NCBI RefSeq assembly: GCF_900115955.1
Contig: NZ_FOYL01000002.1
Coordinates: 310,001 to 374,000, forward strand
DNA length: 64,000 bases
Direction: 5' to 3'
Source: Lentzea waywayandensis
GTDB taxonomy: Bacteria; Actinomycetota; Actinomycetes; Mycobacteriales; Pseudonocardiaceae
The notes under the pieces were generated by a model. The model was not told the DNA's origin. It worked only from the letters and a program-made list of their open reading frames with translations, and ran no database searches. Made by a program: the position numbers and the translations under genes. This document shows positions 33,314 to 41,644 of this stretch, piece by piece (positions within the stretch are counted from its first letter, which is position 1; each line of letters begins with the position of its first letter).

Positions 33314-35062
33314 GTGCGGACACATCCGGAAGTACAGCGAGCACTGGAATCCAGACAGGCCGAGAACGCCGTTGTGGCGCAGAGCCCTCACCTCCTGATC
33401 GACGCCCTGAGGCGCGATCCGCGTCCGACCACCTTTTCCCTTTTGTGCGAACGGATCCCCGCGACCGTGCGCGAGCACGGTGAAGAGGCGACCACCGCCG
33501 AACTACGCCGCGCGATCTCGTCCACACAAGACGAGGCGGTCCGCACATGGCTGCTCGACGCGTCCTGGTTGCACCGCCTCGCGCCGCTGGATCCCGACGA
33601 AGCGCGCCAGGTCGCCAAGGGACCGGCGCTGTGGCGCCATCTCGACGCCCTCGGCGAGCCGGTCGAGGCCGATCCCCGCTCCCCCTATGAAAAACTGATG
33701 CTCGACCTTCTGCACGACGACATCTCGTTGCCGGTCGCCTCACCCGTGACAGGCCCCACGATCGCCCAGTCGATGCTCATCGGCGGAACCGCCCGGCCGG
33801 GCGAGGGTGCGAGCGGCGGGCTCACCGTCTTCCTCTCCTCGCTGGCCGACGCGTTGGTCACGCGGCAGGACATCGGCCGCGTGGTCACCGTGGTGCTGGC
33901 ACCGGAGCCGACCACGGTGACCGTGGAGCAGAACTCCGAGCTCGACCACTGGACGGTGCGCGTGCCGGTCGACTCGCCGGTCGCGCTGGCCCAGCCGGAC
34001 ATGGCGCGTCATCGGGCGGGAATCACCTGGTGGCTCAGGAGACTTCTGGCGCGGTGTGGTCTGTCGCCGGACGTCGTGCACGTCCGCTACTCCGACGACG
34101 GCTCTCTCGCCGTGGCCGACGCCGCTCGTCTGCTCGGTGCGAAACTCGTGTTCACCGTCACCCCGGACCCGCACCGCCACCTGGCCGAGCGCTATCCCGA
34201 GGACACCGGGGACCTCACGGCCATGCGGTTCGACCTGCACCGCGTGCGCACCGCCGACCACCTCGTCGAGCGCGCCGACCAGGTGATCACCATCGGCGGC
34301 AGGCAGGACGAAGTGCTGACGCACTTCCCGCGGCTCACCCCGGCGGCCCTGGTGGCGCTCGAGGAAGGCATCGCACCGGCGCCCCCGCCCACCGGGCGGT
34401 CACTGGTGCGGGAGCTGTTCGCGCCCTCCGCGCTGCCCCGCCTCAACGTCTCCGCCGAGGGCCTGCCCGTCCTGCTCAACGTGGGCAGGCTGCACCCGAT
34501 GAAGCAGCAGCCACTGCTGGTGCGCGCCTGGCTGGAGGCGGGTCTGCACCACTCGACCGCGCTGGTGATCATCGGTGGCTCCTCCACCGACCGGACGCCG
34601 GACGAGCAGAAGGTGCTCGACGAGGTCCTCGCCCTGGCCGGCTCCGAACCCTCGGCACGGGGACGGCTCGCCGTCCTGCCGGCCTGGTCGAACCACGACG
34701 TGCGGCTGCTCCAGCACGAACTGGCGGCCGCCGCGCCGTCCTCGGGTGCACCGCACGTCTACGCCTGCGCCAGCGCGAAGGAGGAGTTCGGCATCGCGGT
34801 GCTCGAAGCGATGGAGGCCGGGTTGCTCGCGATTGGCCCGCTTCGCGGCGGCCTGAGTTGTTACGTCGAGCACGGGCACAACGGTTTCCTCGTCGACACG
34901 TCGGCCGCGCGGGTGCTCGGCGAGGGACTGACGCAGGTCGTGCGTCTCGGCGCCGCCACCGCGCCGATCGCGGTGGCAGGGCAGAAGACCGTGCGCGAGC
35001 GGTTCCACATCGACGCCGTCGCCGAGCCGTTCGCCGCGCTCTACCGCCGGCTGTCAGGCTGA
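33314..35062 (+). CDS. GT4-type glycosyltransferase
   Basis: GT-B protein of about 582 residues. The C-terminal half carries the GT4 donor region: LLNVGRLHPMKQQPLLVRAW, RGRLAVLPAWSNHDVRLLQHELA, and the E-x7-E motif KEEFGIAVLEAMEAGLLAIG. The middle (about 150-330) fits the acceptor domain. About 120 N-terminal residues are rich in charged helices and have no clear family match. GTG at 33314 is chosen because it follows the twin palindromes; a TTG at 33254 would put the operator inside the coding region. The closest functional class is sucrose-phosphate-synthase/trehalose-like transferases, but the substrate is open. Confidence 0.82.
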   Translation: MRTHPEVQRALESRQAENAVVAQSPHLLIDALRRDPRPTTFSLLCERIPATVREHGEEATTAELRRAISSTQDEAVRTWLLDASWLHRLAPLDPDEARQVAKGPALWRHLDALGEPVEADPRSPYEKLMLDLLHDDISLPVASPVTGPTIAQSMLIGGTARPGEGASGGLTVFLSSLADALVTRQDIGRVVTVVLAPEPTTVTVEQNSELDHWTVRVPVDSPVALAQPDMARHRAGITWWLRRLLARCGLSPDVVHVRYSDDGSLAVADAARLLGAKLVFTVTPDPHRHLAERYPEDTGDLTAMRFDLHRVRTADHLVERADQVITIGGRQDEVLTHFPRLTPAALVALEEGIAPAPPPTGRSLVRELFAPSALPRLNVSAEGLPVLLNVGRLHPMKQQPLLVRAWLEAGLHHSTALVIIGGSSTDRTPDEQKVLDEVLALAGSEPSARGRLAVLPAWSNHDVRLLQHELAAAAPSSGAPHVYACASAKEEFGIAVLEAMEAGLLAIGPLRGGLSCYVEHGHNGFLVDTSAARVLGEGLTQVVRLGAATAPIAVAGQKTVRERFHIDAVAEPFAALYRRLSG

Positions 35063-35434
35063 CCTGGACCGCACGAAGACCTCGTCCGCGCCCAGCCTGG
35101 TGAACAGGCTCTGGTTACGCGGATCGCGAACCGCGGCCACGATGGTCGCCGTGCGGTTGAGGCTGCGCGCGGCCATCGTGACCTGAAGCCCGTCCAGGTC
35201 GTCGGGAACCGCGACGACCACCCGTGCGGCGAACTCAGTTCCGGCGTGCCGCAACGCGCAGATGTCCCGACCGTCACCGCGCGCGATCCTGGCGCCGTTG
35301 GCGAACGCACCCGTCAGTGCTATCGCGTCGTGGTCGAGCACCACGACATCGGGGTGGTCCGAGCGCAGCGGAAGATGCCGCAACACGTCCAGAGCCGCGT
35401 CCCCGTACCCCACCACCACGGTCAGGCCGATCAC
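35054..35434 (-). CDS. TrkA-N/RCK-like NAD-binding protein
   Basis: Protein of 126 residues with one Rossmann unit: LTVVVGYGDAALDVLRHL, acidic end of strand 2 in VVVLDHD, GDGRDICALRHAG, and ARVVVAVPDD. This layout matches the N-terminal domain of TrkA/RCK K+-transport regulators, which bind NAD and gate potassium channels, but no C-terminal domain or channel is present. GTG at 35432-35434 overlaps the DUF3099 stop by 4 bp. It ends with a 9-bp overlap against the convergent GT4 gene. It may regulate a channel encoded elsewhere. Confidence 0.75.
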   Translation of the reverse strand: MIGLTVVVGYGDAALDVLRHLPLRSDHPDVVVLDHDAIALTGAFANGARIARGDGRDICALRHAGTEFAARVVVAVPDDLDGLQVTMAARSLNRTATIVAAVRDPRNQSLFTRLGADEVFVRSRSA

Positions 35435-35739
35435 CGCGGCTCCTCGCCGTCGCCTGCCGTGAGCGCGGGCCGTGACGGACGCATTCGCTGGGGCGCCTCC
35501 GCTTTGCGCGGCGGCCGGTCGTTGGCGATGAGGACCGCCATCCACGGCAGCGGAACCGACAGCAGGATCAGGATGAGCGCGAGCCACCAGATCTTCGCGA
35601 ACAGCAGGGCCAGCAGGATGCACGGGATGCGCAGACTCATCATCAGGGCGTACCGGCGCCGCCGTGCCGCGAGCTGGTCCTCGTAGGACGGGGCGGCAGA
35701 GGTGATCAGCACGGGGTTTTCGTTTCGGTGCGAGTTCAC
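35431..35739 (-). CDS. DUF3099 small membrane protein
   Basis: 102 residues with the pattern of actinobacterial DUF3099 proteins: the N-terminal PVLITSAAPSYEDQLAARRRRYALMMSLR, then two membrane helices (IPCILLALLFAKIWWLALI, about 58-85) and a basic, Pro-rich tail (RPPRKAEAP). The function of the family is unknown. It is translationally coupled to the TrkA-N-like protein (4-bp overlap), suggesting the pair acts together at the membrane. It is a typical conserved core gene of actinobacteria rather than an accessory gene. Confidence 0.85.
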   Translation of the reverse strand: MNSHRNENPVLITSAAPSYEDQLAARRRRYALMMSLRIPCILLALLFAKIWWLALILILLSVPLPWMAVLIANDRPPRKAEAPQRMRPSRPALTAGDGEEPR

Positions 35740-35802
35740 GACGAGACCTCCGTTCTCCTGGTTGGTTCGGAGCGGAGGCTGATCGGGTTCGTGTCTGCTC
35801 GG

Positions 35803-36726
35803 TCACTCGTCGGTGATGTCGTGCTGCTGCCGGCGGAACTTACCGGGGGCCGTGCCGAACTCCCGCTTGAAGGCGTTGGAGAAGGCGAACTCCGAGGTGT
35901 AGCCGACGTTGCGGGCGATCGCCGCCAGCGGAGCCTGGCCGTCCCGCAGCATCCGCGCACCGGTATTCAGCCGCCACCACGTCAGGTAGGCCATCGGCGA
36001 CTGCCCGACGAGCGAGGTGAACCTGCGGGCGAAGGCAGTCTTGGACAGTCCGACCTCGGCGGCCAGTTCCTGGACCGTCCACGGGTGCTGCGGCGAGCGG
36101 TGGATGTGTTGCAGCGCCGTCGCGATCACCGGCTCTGTCAGCGCCACGCACCAGCCCCCGCGCGGGCCGTGGCTCGACGCTTCCTCCTCGAGCCAGGCCC
36201 GCAGCAGGTAGACCAGCAGCAGGTCCATCAGCGCAGGGACCGCCGCGGCGGCACCGGGGCGGGCTTCGATGAGGTCCGCGCCGAGCAGGTCCACCGCACT
36301 GCGCAGGGCGGAGTGGTCACCGAGCCGGGCAGGGAGGTGGACGACCTCGGGCAGGGTCCGCAGGAACGGATGGGCCTGCCCGCGATCCAGCCGGTAGGCG
36401 CCGCACAGCAACTGCGCCTGGCCCGGCGCGGGCTCGTGGTCCGGTGGCCCGGCCTCCGGTGCCAGGGGCAGCTCGGCGATCGTCCTGTCCGGACTGTCGC
36501 TCATGCCGTGCACCGCACCGTGCGGCAGGAACACCACGTCGCCCGCGCCCAGGGCGACGGGAGGACCGGACGGAGGGAACAGCCAGCAGTTGCCCTCGAG
36601 GACGACGTGGAAGCCGGCTCCCGGATAGGGCCCGAACGCGTAACCCCACCGGCCGCTCAGGCGGGACCTGGTGAACTTCGCGCGGCCCGCGCGGACGGTG
36701 GCGATCACATCGCTGAAGACGTCCAT
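35803..36726 (-). CDS. AraC-family regulator with N-terminal cupin
   Basis: Regulator of 307 residues from the ATG at 36724-36726. The N-terminal cupin (GRWGYAFGPYPGAGFHVVLEGNCWL, DVVFLPHGAVHGM) is of the cupin_6/AraC-binding type. The C-terminal part has two helix-turn-helix motifs (HPWTVQELAAEVGLSKTAFARRFTSLVGQSPM and APLAAIARNVGYTSEFAFSNAFKREFG). It is divergent from the DUF1330 gene; the 128-bp space holds GGTCGTT (36752-36758) and its inverted copy AACGACC (36791-36797), a likely binding arrangement. Typically activates an adjacent metabolic gene in response to a small ligand. Confidence 0.9.
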   Translation of the reverse strand: MDVFSDVIATVRAGRAKFTRSRLSGRWGYAFGPYPGAGFHVVLEGNCWLFPPSGPPVALGAGDVVFLPHGAVHGMSDSPDRTIAELPLAPEAGPPDHEPAPGQAQLLCGAYRLDRGQAHPFLRTLPEVVHLPARLGDHSALRSAVDLLGADLIEARPGAAAAVPALMDLLLVYLLRAWLEEEASSHGPRGGWCVALTEPVIATALQHIHRSPQHPWTVQELAAEVGLSKTAFARRFTSLVGQSPMAYLTWWRLNTGARMLRDGQAPLAAIARNVGYTSEFAFSNAFKREFGTAPGKFRRQQHDITDE

Positions 36727-36854
36727 CACCTCATAGTACGGCGTCCCCAACGGTCGTTTTGAGTATGAAGTTGGCAGTCTCTCGTATTGGAACGACCACT
36801 TGGCGTCCTTAGCGTTGAACACGACCAACAGATCCATTCGAAGGAGACGCGGAC

Positions 36855-37142
36855 ATGGCCGCATATGTCGTGATCGACCTCAACGTCGCCGACCCGGCCG
36901 GCTTCCAGCAGTACGTGGACGGTGTGACGCCACTGCTCGAAAAGGCCGGTGGGCGCAACGTCCTGACCGACGGCGACGCTCTGGTGCTGGAAGGCGACTG
37001 GGCCCCGCCGACGCTCGTGATCCACGAGTTCCGCGACAGGGCCGCGGTCCAGGAGTTCTGGGACTCGCCGGAGTACCAGCCGTTCAAGCACCTGCGCCGC
37101 AGGTACTCCACGGTGAAGGTCGTCGTCGGCGAAACCGCCTGA
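36855..37142 (+). CDS. DUF1330 protein
   Basis: 95-residue protein of the ferredoxin-like alpha/beta barrel DUF1330 family: AYVVIDLNVADPAGFQQYVDG at the start, LEGDWAPPTLVIHEFRDRAAVQEFWDSPEYQPFKHLRR in the body. Homologues are small cytoplasmic proteins of unknown catalytic role. ATG at 36855 follows GAAGGAGACGCGGAC (Shine-Dalgarno). It is divergent from the AraC regulator, which probably controls it, and convergent with the repeat-containing regulator (22-bp gap). Confidence 0.87.
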   Translation: MAAYVVIDLNVADPAGFQQYVDGVTPLLEKAGGRNVLTDGDALVLEGDWAPPTLVIHEFRDRAAVQEFWDSPEYQPFKHLRRRYSTVKVVVGETA

Positions 37143-37163
37143 CCGAGGTGCCGGGCACGCCGG

Positions 37164-38207
37164 TCAGGCGGCCAGCGTGCCCAGCATCACCAGGGCGTCG
37201 GCGGAGCGGGAGCGCGGTTCGGCCGGCTGGGCGACCAGCCGCTGGCCGGGCGCGCTGGTGATCGGGAAGATCTCCGTGCGCAGCTCCAGCTCGCCGACGT
37301 CGGGGTGGAGGAAATGGGTGCCGTGCGCGATCAGGCCGCGTGGCTCCGGCTCGGCCCAGAGCCGGCGGAACCGCGGGCTGGCGAGGGAGAGTTCGCCGAC
37401 CAGTTCGCGCAGTGCGCGCTCGTCGGTGCCGTGTCCGGCGCTCACGTGTCCGGCGCTCACGTGTCCGGCGCTCACATGTCCGGCGCTCACATGTCCGGCG
37501 CTCACATGTCCGGGGCTCACATGTCCGGCGCTCACGTATCCGGCGCTCACGTATCCGGCGCCGACCTGTCCGCCGCCGACGTGTCCGGCGCTGCCGCGCA
37601 GGTCGCTGACGTGTCCGGCGCCGACCTGTCCAGCGCCGATGTATCCGGCGCCGACGTATCCGGCGCTACCGCGCAGGTCGCGGACGGCCGCGCGCGCCGT
37701 GGCGGTCCAGTCGAGGAAGAACTCCCGTCCCGCCGGGTCGAGGAAGATCATGCGGTGCAGGTTGTCGCCGTGGACGAACCCGCTGTGCAGTGCGGCGGCG
37801 AGGGCGTTGCGCGCGAGGACGTCGTTGAACCGGCCAAGGACGTAGGCGGGCGCCGTGGTCCAGTCGTTCAGCAACGCCAGCAGGTGAGGGCTGACGCGTT
37901 CGGCCCGGTCGCGGGTCCGCCGGCGCGTGGCCGGACGGGCCAGGCGGTGCAGTTCGACGGACGCGGTCTCGTCCAGGAGCAGGGCTCGCTTCAGGCTTTC
38001 CACGGTCTCGTGGGTCGGTCGCTCGTGTCCCTGTTCCAGCCTGGCGTAGTAGCCCGCGCTCACTCCCGCCAGCATCGCGACCTCGTCCCGGCGCAGTCCG
38101 GGGACTCGACGGCGACCCGCGGTGTCGAGCCCCGCCTGTTCTGGCCGCACAAGTGCACGGTGGGTGCGCAGGAAGGCGCCCAGCGCCATGTTCCGCTCAC
38201 CGTTCAT
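37164..38207 (-). CDS. MmyB-type XRE regulator with in-frame pentapeptide-repeat insertion
   Basis: XRE regulator of 347 residues. The helix-turn-helix occupies about 8-75 (RRVPGLRRDEVAMLAGVSAGYYARLEQGHERP), followed by an MmyB-like ligand-binding domain (about 105-340; DNLHRMIFLDPAGREFFLDW). Residues 177-259 are a tandem array of five-residue units, mostly SAGHV with variants SAGYV, GAGQV and two SDLRG blocks. The neighbouring paralogue (38310-39155) has only about a dozen residues at this place, so the array is an insertion in a surface loop. The frame is kept throughout. Whether the regulator still folds and binds ligand is unknown. ATG start; a second ATG is six codons later. Confidence 0.9.
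   Translation of the reverse strand: MNGERNMALGAFLRTHRALVRPEQAGLDTAGRRRVPGLRRDEVAMLAGVSAGYYARLEQGHERPTHETVESLKRALLLDETASVELHRLARPATRRRTRDRAERVSPHLLALLNDWTTAPAYVLGRFNDVLARNALAAALHSGFVHGDNLHRMIFLDPAGREFFLDWTATARAAVRDLRGSAGYVGAGYIGAGQVGAGHVSDLRGSAGHVGGGQVGAGYVSAGYVSAGHVSPGHVSAGHVSAGHVSAGHVSAGHVSAGHGTDERALRELVGELSLASPRFRRLWAEPEPRGLIAHGTHFLHPDVGELELRTEIFPITSAPGQRLVAQPAEPRSRSADALVMLGTLAA
37431..37685. repeat. 15-bp coding minisatellite, 17 units
   Basis: Seventeen consecutive 15-bp units of consensus GTGTCCGGCGCTCAC run from 37431 to 37685 within the MmyB-type gene. Units near 37431-37550 are almost identical; those at 37551-37685 are more diverged and include a 75-bp higher-order repeat, marked by GCGCAGGTCGC at 37596 and again at 37671. 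The gradient suggests recent expansion at the end nearer the 3' side of the gene. On the plus strand the units read as A-(D/H)-(L/V/M)-S-G. Confidence 0.95.
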
Positions 38208-38243
38208 GCGATCGAGGCTAGGGGAACGGACAGGGACTCAGCG

Positions 38244-38262
38244 TGGGTGCGTCTCACCCAGG
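38244..38262. promoter_or_regulatory. Putative operator between the two MmyB-type regulators
   Basis: TGGGTGCGTCTCACCCAGG contains a perfect dyad TGGGTG-N5-CACCCA in the 102-bp divergent region. The same motif with 2 of 19 bases changed lies before the SDR operon at 39179-39197, so one of the two regulators probably binds both. Confidence 0.6.
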
Positions 38263-38309
38263 GTGCCTGCGGTTGACGGGAGACCGTCGCACAGGTTGAG
38301 TCTGCCACC

Positions 38310-39155
38310 ATGACCGGCACACCTCTCGGTGACTTCCTCCGTGCCCGGCGTGCGGCTCTCACACCGCAGGACGTCGGGTTGCCCGAACACGGCCGTCGTC
38401 GCGTGAAAGGCCTGCGCCGCGAGGAGGTCGCCATCCTCGCCGGGGTGAGCAGCGACTACTACATGCGCCTGGAACAGGGCCGCGAGTCCAGTCCGTCGGC
38501 ACAGGTGGTGGAGGCGGTGGCGCGGGCGCTGAAGCTCGACGCCGCGACCACCGAGTACCTGTGGCTCCTGGTTCAGCCGGCGGAGGCGAGAACGTGGCGT
38601 CGCACCGGGGGCATCCCGGTCAGCGCCCAGCTGCGGCAGCTCATGGACAGCTGGTCCGACTCCCCCGCGTTCGTCGTCGGTCCGGCGCTGGACGTCATGG
38701 CGTCCAACACGATGGCCGACGCGCTGCACGACGCCTTCACCCCCGCCGACAACCTGGCCCGCATGGTGTTCCTGGACCCCGCCGGGCGGACGTTCTACCA
38801 GCAGTGGGACCGCGCGGCGCACTCCTGCGTCGCCGAGATCCGGGCCGCGTACGGCCACGATCCCGACAACGCGCGCATCGCCGAGGTCGTCGCCGGCCTG
38901 TCCGCCCGCAGTCCGGAGTTCGCCGAGCTGTGGGCCCGGCACGACGTGAAGCCCAAGACCCAGGAGACCAAGCACCTGCGCCATTCGCAGGTGGGCGACC
39001 TGGAGATCCAGTTCTCCACGTTCACCGTCAGCGGCGCTCCGCACCAGCAACTGGTCGTCTACCAGGCCGAACCGGCTTCTCCGACCGTGGAGGCGTTCAG
39101 GCGTCTGCGCGCCCACGCCGACGCGGCGCGCTCCGTGGAGGCTCCGCGCGCCTAG
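38310..39155 (+). CDS. MmyB-type XRE regulator
   Basis: 281 residues with N-terminal helix-turn-helix (about 8-75; RRVKGLRREEVAILAGVSSDYYMRLEQGRESSP) and C-terminal MmyB-like PAS-type ligand domain (FVVGPALDVMASNTMADAL, DNLARMVFLDPAGRTFYQQWDRAAHSCV, then GDLEIQFSTFTVSGAPHQQLVVYQAEP), a domain that binds fatty-acid-like ligands in homologues. It lacks the repeat array of its divergent paralogue. The downstream SDR operon on the same strand begins 147 bp later, behind an operator-like motif shared with this promoter, so it is the likely controller. Confidence 0.9.
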   Translation: MTGTPLGDFLRARRAALTPQDVGLPEHGRRRVKGLRREEVAILAGVSSDYYMRLEQGRESSPSAQVVEAVARALKLDAATTEYLWLLVQPAEARTWRRTGGIPVSAQLRQLMDSWSDSPAFVVGPALDVMASNTMADALHDAFTPADNLARMVFLDPAGRTFYQQWDRAAHSCVAEIRAAYGHDPDNARIAEVVAGLSARSPEFAELWARHDVKPKTQETKHLRHSQVGDLEIQFSTFTVSGAPHQQLVVYQAEPASPTVEAFRRLRAHADAARSVEAPRA

Positions 39156-39178
39156 GTCTCACCCGCGGAGCCCTGGGT

Positions 39179-39197
39179 GGGTGCGTTTCTCCCAGGA
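39179..39197. promoter_or_regulatory. Putative operator upstream of SDR operon
   Basis: TGGGTGCGTTTCTCCCAGG matches the dyad at 38244-38262 in 17 of 19 positions. It sits 105 bp before the first SDR start, in the promoter region between the MmyB regulator and the operon. Confidence 0.55.
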
Positions 39198-39302
39198 AAT
39201 CCGCGGCCTTCTTCCGGCTGTCCCACGTGGACAAACTCGTTTCTGTCAGCGGCGGGAATCGCCCGCCGCACAGGCAGAACAGCCGGAAGGAACGAGATCG
39301 TC

Positions 39303-40148
39303 ATGTCCACCTGGTTCATCACCGGAGCGTCCCGCGGCCTTGGCGCCGAGATCGCCCGCGCCGCCCTGCGCGGTGGCGACAACGTCGTGGTCGCCGTGCG
39401 CAACCCGGACCGCGTGCCGGAAGACCTGAAGACGGCGGCGAACACGTTGGTCGTCGCGCTGGATGTCACCGACGCTCCGGCCATCCCCGCCGCGGTGCAG
39501 GCCGCCACCGACCGCTTCGGCGGGATCGACGTGCTGGTCAACAACGCGGGCCGCGGTCTGCTCGGCGCGCTGGAGGAGATCACCGACGCCGAGGCGCGGT
39601 CCCTGTTCGACCTCAACGTGTTCGGCCTCATCAACATGACCCGCGCGGTGCTGCCCGTGATGCGCCGGCAGGGATCCGGCAAGGTGGTCCACATCGGATC
39701 CCGGTCGGGTTTCGAGGGCGAACCGGGCGTGAGCCTGTACAGCGCCTCGAAGTTCGCCGTGGCCGGGATCAGCGAGGCCCTCTCCGCCGAGATGGCGCCG
39801 TTCGGGATCCAGTCGATGGTGGTCGAGCCGGGCGTGCTGCGCACCGACTTCCTCGACTCCAGCTCCCTGTCGCTCGCGGCAGACCGGATCGCCGACTACG
39901 ACGGCACTCCCGCGCACGTGACCCTCGACTGGGTCGGCACGGCCAACCACACCCAGCTCGGCGACCCGGTCAAGGGCGCCGCCCTGATCCACGAGGTCAC
40001 CAGCGGCGACAGCCTGCCGACGCACCTCTACCTGGGCCCGGACACCCTCGACCGGCTGCAGGTGAAGCTCGGGCGGATCGAGCAGGACCTGGCGCCGTGG
40101 CGGGACAAGTCCGCCGCCACCGCCCACGAGGACGTCGTCCCGGTCTGA
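39303..40148 (+). CDS. Short-chain dehydrogenase/reductase (operon gene 1)
   Basis: SDR of 281 residues from the ATG at 39303: WFITGASRGLGAEIARAAL cofactor loop, VLVNNAGRGLLGALEEITDAEARSLFDLNVFG, and active-site SLYSASKFAVAGISEAL (Y-x3-K). Of the classical oxidoreductase type often annotated as ketoreductase. First gene of a five-gene plus-strand operon (SDR, SDR, flavin protein, amidohydrolase, Atu4866-like) behind an operator-like dyad shared with the MmyB-type regulators. The substrate is not known; the operon suggests catabolism of a small carbonyl or heterocyclic compound. Confidence 0.9.
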   Translation: MSTWFITGASRGLGAEIARAALRGGDNVVVAVRNPDRVPEDLKTAANTLVVALDVTDAPAIPAAVQAATDRFGGIDVLVNNAGRGLLGALEEITDAEARSLFDLNVFGLINMTRAVLPVMRRQGSGKVVHIGSRSGFEGEPGVSLYSASKFAVAGISEALSAEMAPFGIQSMVVEPGVLRTDFLDSSSLSLAADRIADYDGTPAHVTLDWVGTANHTQLGDPVKGAALIHEVTSGDSLPTHLYLGPDTLDRLQVKLGRIEQDLAPWRDKSAATAHEDVVPV

Positions 40149-40187
40149 CCGGCCACCCCCAATCCTTCTCGGAAGAGGAGCTCCATC

Positions 40188-40964
40188 ATGTCCGCTTTGC
40201 TCACCGGCACCCCGTTGACCGGCCGTGTGGCCGTGGTCTCCGGTGCCTCCAGCGGCATCGGCGCCGCCACCGCCACGCGTCTGGCCGAGCTCGGCGCGAA
40301 GGTCGCCGTGCTCGCCCGCCGCAAGGACAACCTCGACGCGCTGGCCGAGTCGATCAACCGCACCGGCGGCACCGCGATCGCCGTCCCCGTCGACGTCACC
40401 GACCGGGAAGCGGTCCAGGCCGCGGCACGACAGGTCGCCGACCAGCTCGGGACGGCCGACCTCGTCTTCAACAACGCCGGAGTGCAGCTGATCTCGCCGA
40501 TCGCCGACCTGCGGCAGGACGACTGGCAGCGCCAGATCGACCTGAACGTCACCGGCGTCATGAACGTCATCGGCGCGTTCCTGCCGCAGCTGACCGCGGC
40601 GGCCGAGGCGGGAAAGTCCGCCGACCTGATCACCACGTCCTCGATCGCGGCCACCCGGATCCTGGAGAAGTTCTCGGTCTACTCCGGCACCAAGGCCTAC
40701 ATCAGTCACCTCACCCGGCTGCTGCGCGTCGAGCTCGGCCGCAAGAACATCCGCGTGGCGACCATCGAGCCCGGCATGGTCGACACGGAACTGCCCGACC
40801 ACGTCACGGATCCGGACGCCAGCAAGCTCATGGCCGACCTGATCGACCAGATCGACGTGCTGCAGTCCGCCGACATCGCCGAGACCGTGGCGTTCATGGC
40901 CTCCGTGCCACGCCACGTGAACCTCACCGAGATCACGATTCTCCCGACAGCACAGGCCATCTAG
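40188..40964 (+). CDS. Short-chain dehydrogenase/reductase (operon gene 2)
   Basis: SDR of 258 residues with GRVAVVSGASSGIGAATATRLAELG, LVFNNAGVQLISPIADL and active-site FSVYSGTKAYISHLTRLLRVELG. The segment IRVATIEPGMVDTELPDH is typical of NADP-dependent 3-hydroxy-acid dehydrogenases of the YdfG type. It follows the first SDR by 39 bp, with GGAAGAGGAGC as ribosome binding site. Two SDRs in sequence may act as a reversible alcohol/carbonyl pair or on different steps of one pathway. Confidence 0.9.
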   Translation: MSALLTGTPLTGRVAVVSGASSGIGAATATRLAELGAKVAVLARRKDNLDALAESINRTGGTAIAVPVDVTDREAVQAAARQVADQLGTADLVFNNAGVQLISPIADLRQDDWQRQIDLNVTGVMNVIGAFLPQLTAAAEAGKSADLITTSSIAATRILEKFSVYSGTKAYISHLTRLLRVELGRKNIRVATIEPGMVDTELPDHVTDPDASKLMADLIDQIDVLQSADIAETVAFMASVPRHVNLTEITILPTAQAI

Positions 40965-41046
40965 CCGCATGCAGTGCGTGGTGCCGGTGACGGCGAGCGC
41001 GAGTTCGCCGTCACCGCGCCGCACCTCTGGAAGAAGGGCTTCGACC

Positions 41047-41622
41047 ATGACCACCACACTCGACCGCCAGGGCTTCACGGAGTACCCGATCAGCGAGGTG
41101 CACCGGCTGATCGAGCCCGGCCCCGTCGTCATGGTGTCCACTTTCGACGGACGACGCGCCAACCTGATGACCAACGGCTTCAACATGCCGATCGCCCACG
41201 GCGCCCTGATCGGGCTGATCCTCGGCCCGTGGGACCACAGCTACGACGCCCTGCGCGCGACCGGGGAATGCGTCATCGCGATCCCGTCCATCGACCTCGC
41301 CGAGCGCGTGGTCGGCGTCGGCAACACCTCCGGCCGCGAAACCGACAAGTGGCAGCGGTTCGGCCTCACGCCGGCTCCCGGCGCCGTGGTGCGAGCGCCA
41401 CTGGTCGCGGAGTGCTTCGCCAACATCGAGTGCACCGTGGCCGACGACCGGCTCGTCGACGACTACAACCTGTGGATCCTCCGGGGCGAGCGGGCGTGGT
41501 TCGACGCCGCCAGGCGAGGAGCCGGCGAGTTCCACCACCGCGGCGACGGAACGTTCTCCGCCAACGCGTCCACTGTGGACCTGCGCGACCGCATGACCAA
41601 GTGGCACCACCTCACCCGCTGA
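41047..41622 (+). CDS. Flavin reductase-like FMN-binding split-barrel protein
   Basis: 191 residues, family of flavin reductase-like/FMN-binding split-barrel oxidoreductases: PGPVVMVSTFDGRRANLMTNGFNMPIAH at the start, then SYDALRATGECVIAIPS, and GNTSGRETDKWQRFGLTP. Members either provide reduced flavin to a monooxygenase or act directly on a substrate; no monooxygenase partner is next to it. ATG at 41047 fits the family start, and its first codons share a 22-bp identical stretch with the start of the next gene. 82 bp separate it from the second SDR. Confidence 0.88.
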   Translation: MTTTLDRQGFTEYPISEVHRLIEPGPVVMVSTFDGRRANLMTNGFNMPIAHGALIGLILGPWDHSYDALRATGECVIAIPSIDLAERVVGVGNTSGRETDKWQRFGLTPAPGAVVRAPLVAECFANIECTVADDRLVDDYNLWILRGERAWFDAARRGAGEFHHRGDGTFSANASTVDLRDRMTKWHHLTR

Positions 41623-41644
41623 CCATCAGAAAGCAGGAACGACC

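Noticed and set aside
37431..37685. CRISPR array
   Set aside because: Units are 15 bp, contiguous and without spacers, and they encode an in-frame array.
37305..38276. Long plus-strand frame over the repeat region as a real pentapeptide-repeat protein gene
   Set aside because: Outside the repeats it shows no family similarity, has no ribosome binding site, and lies antisense to a complete MmyB-type regulator. Only the repeat itself looks like pentapeptide code.
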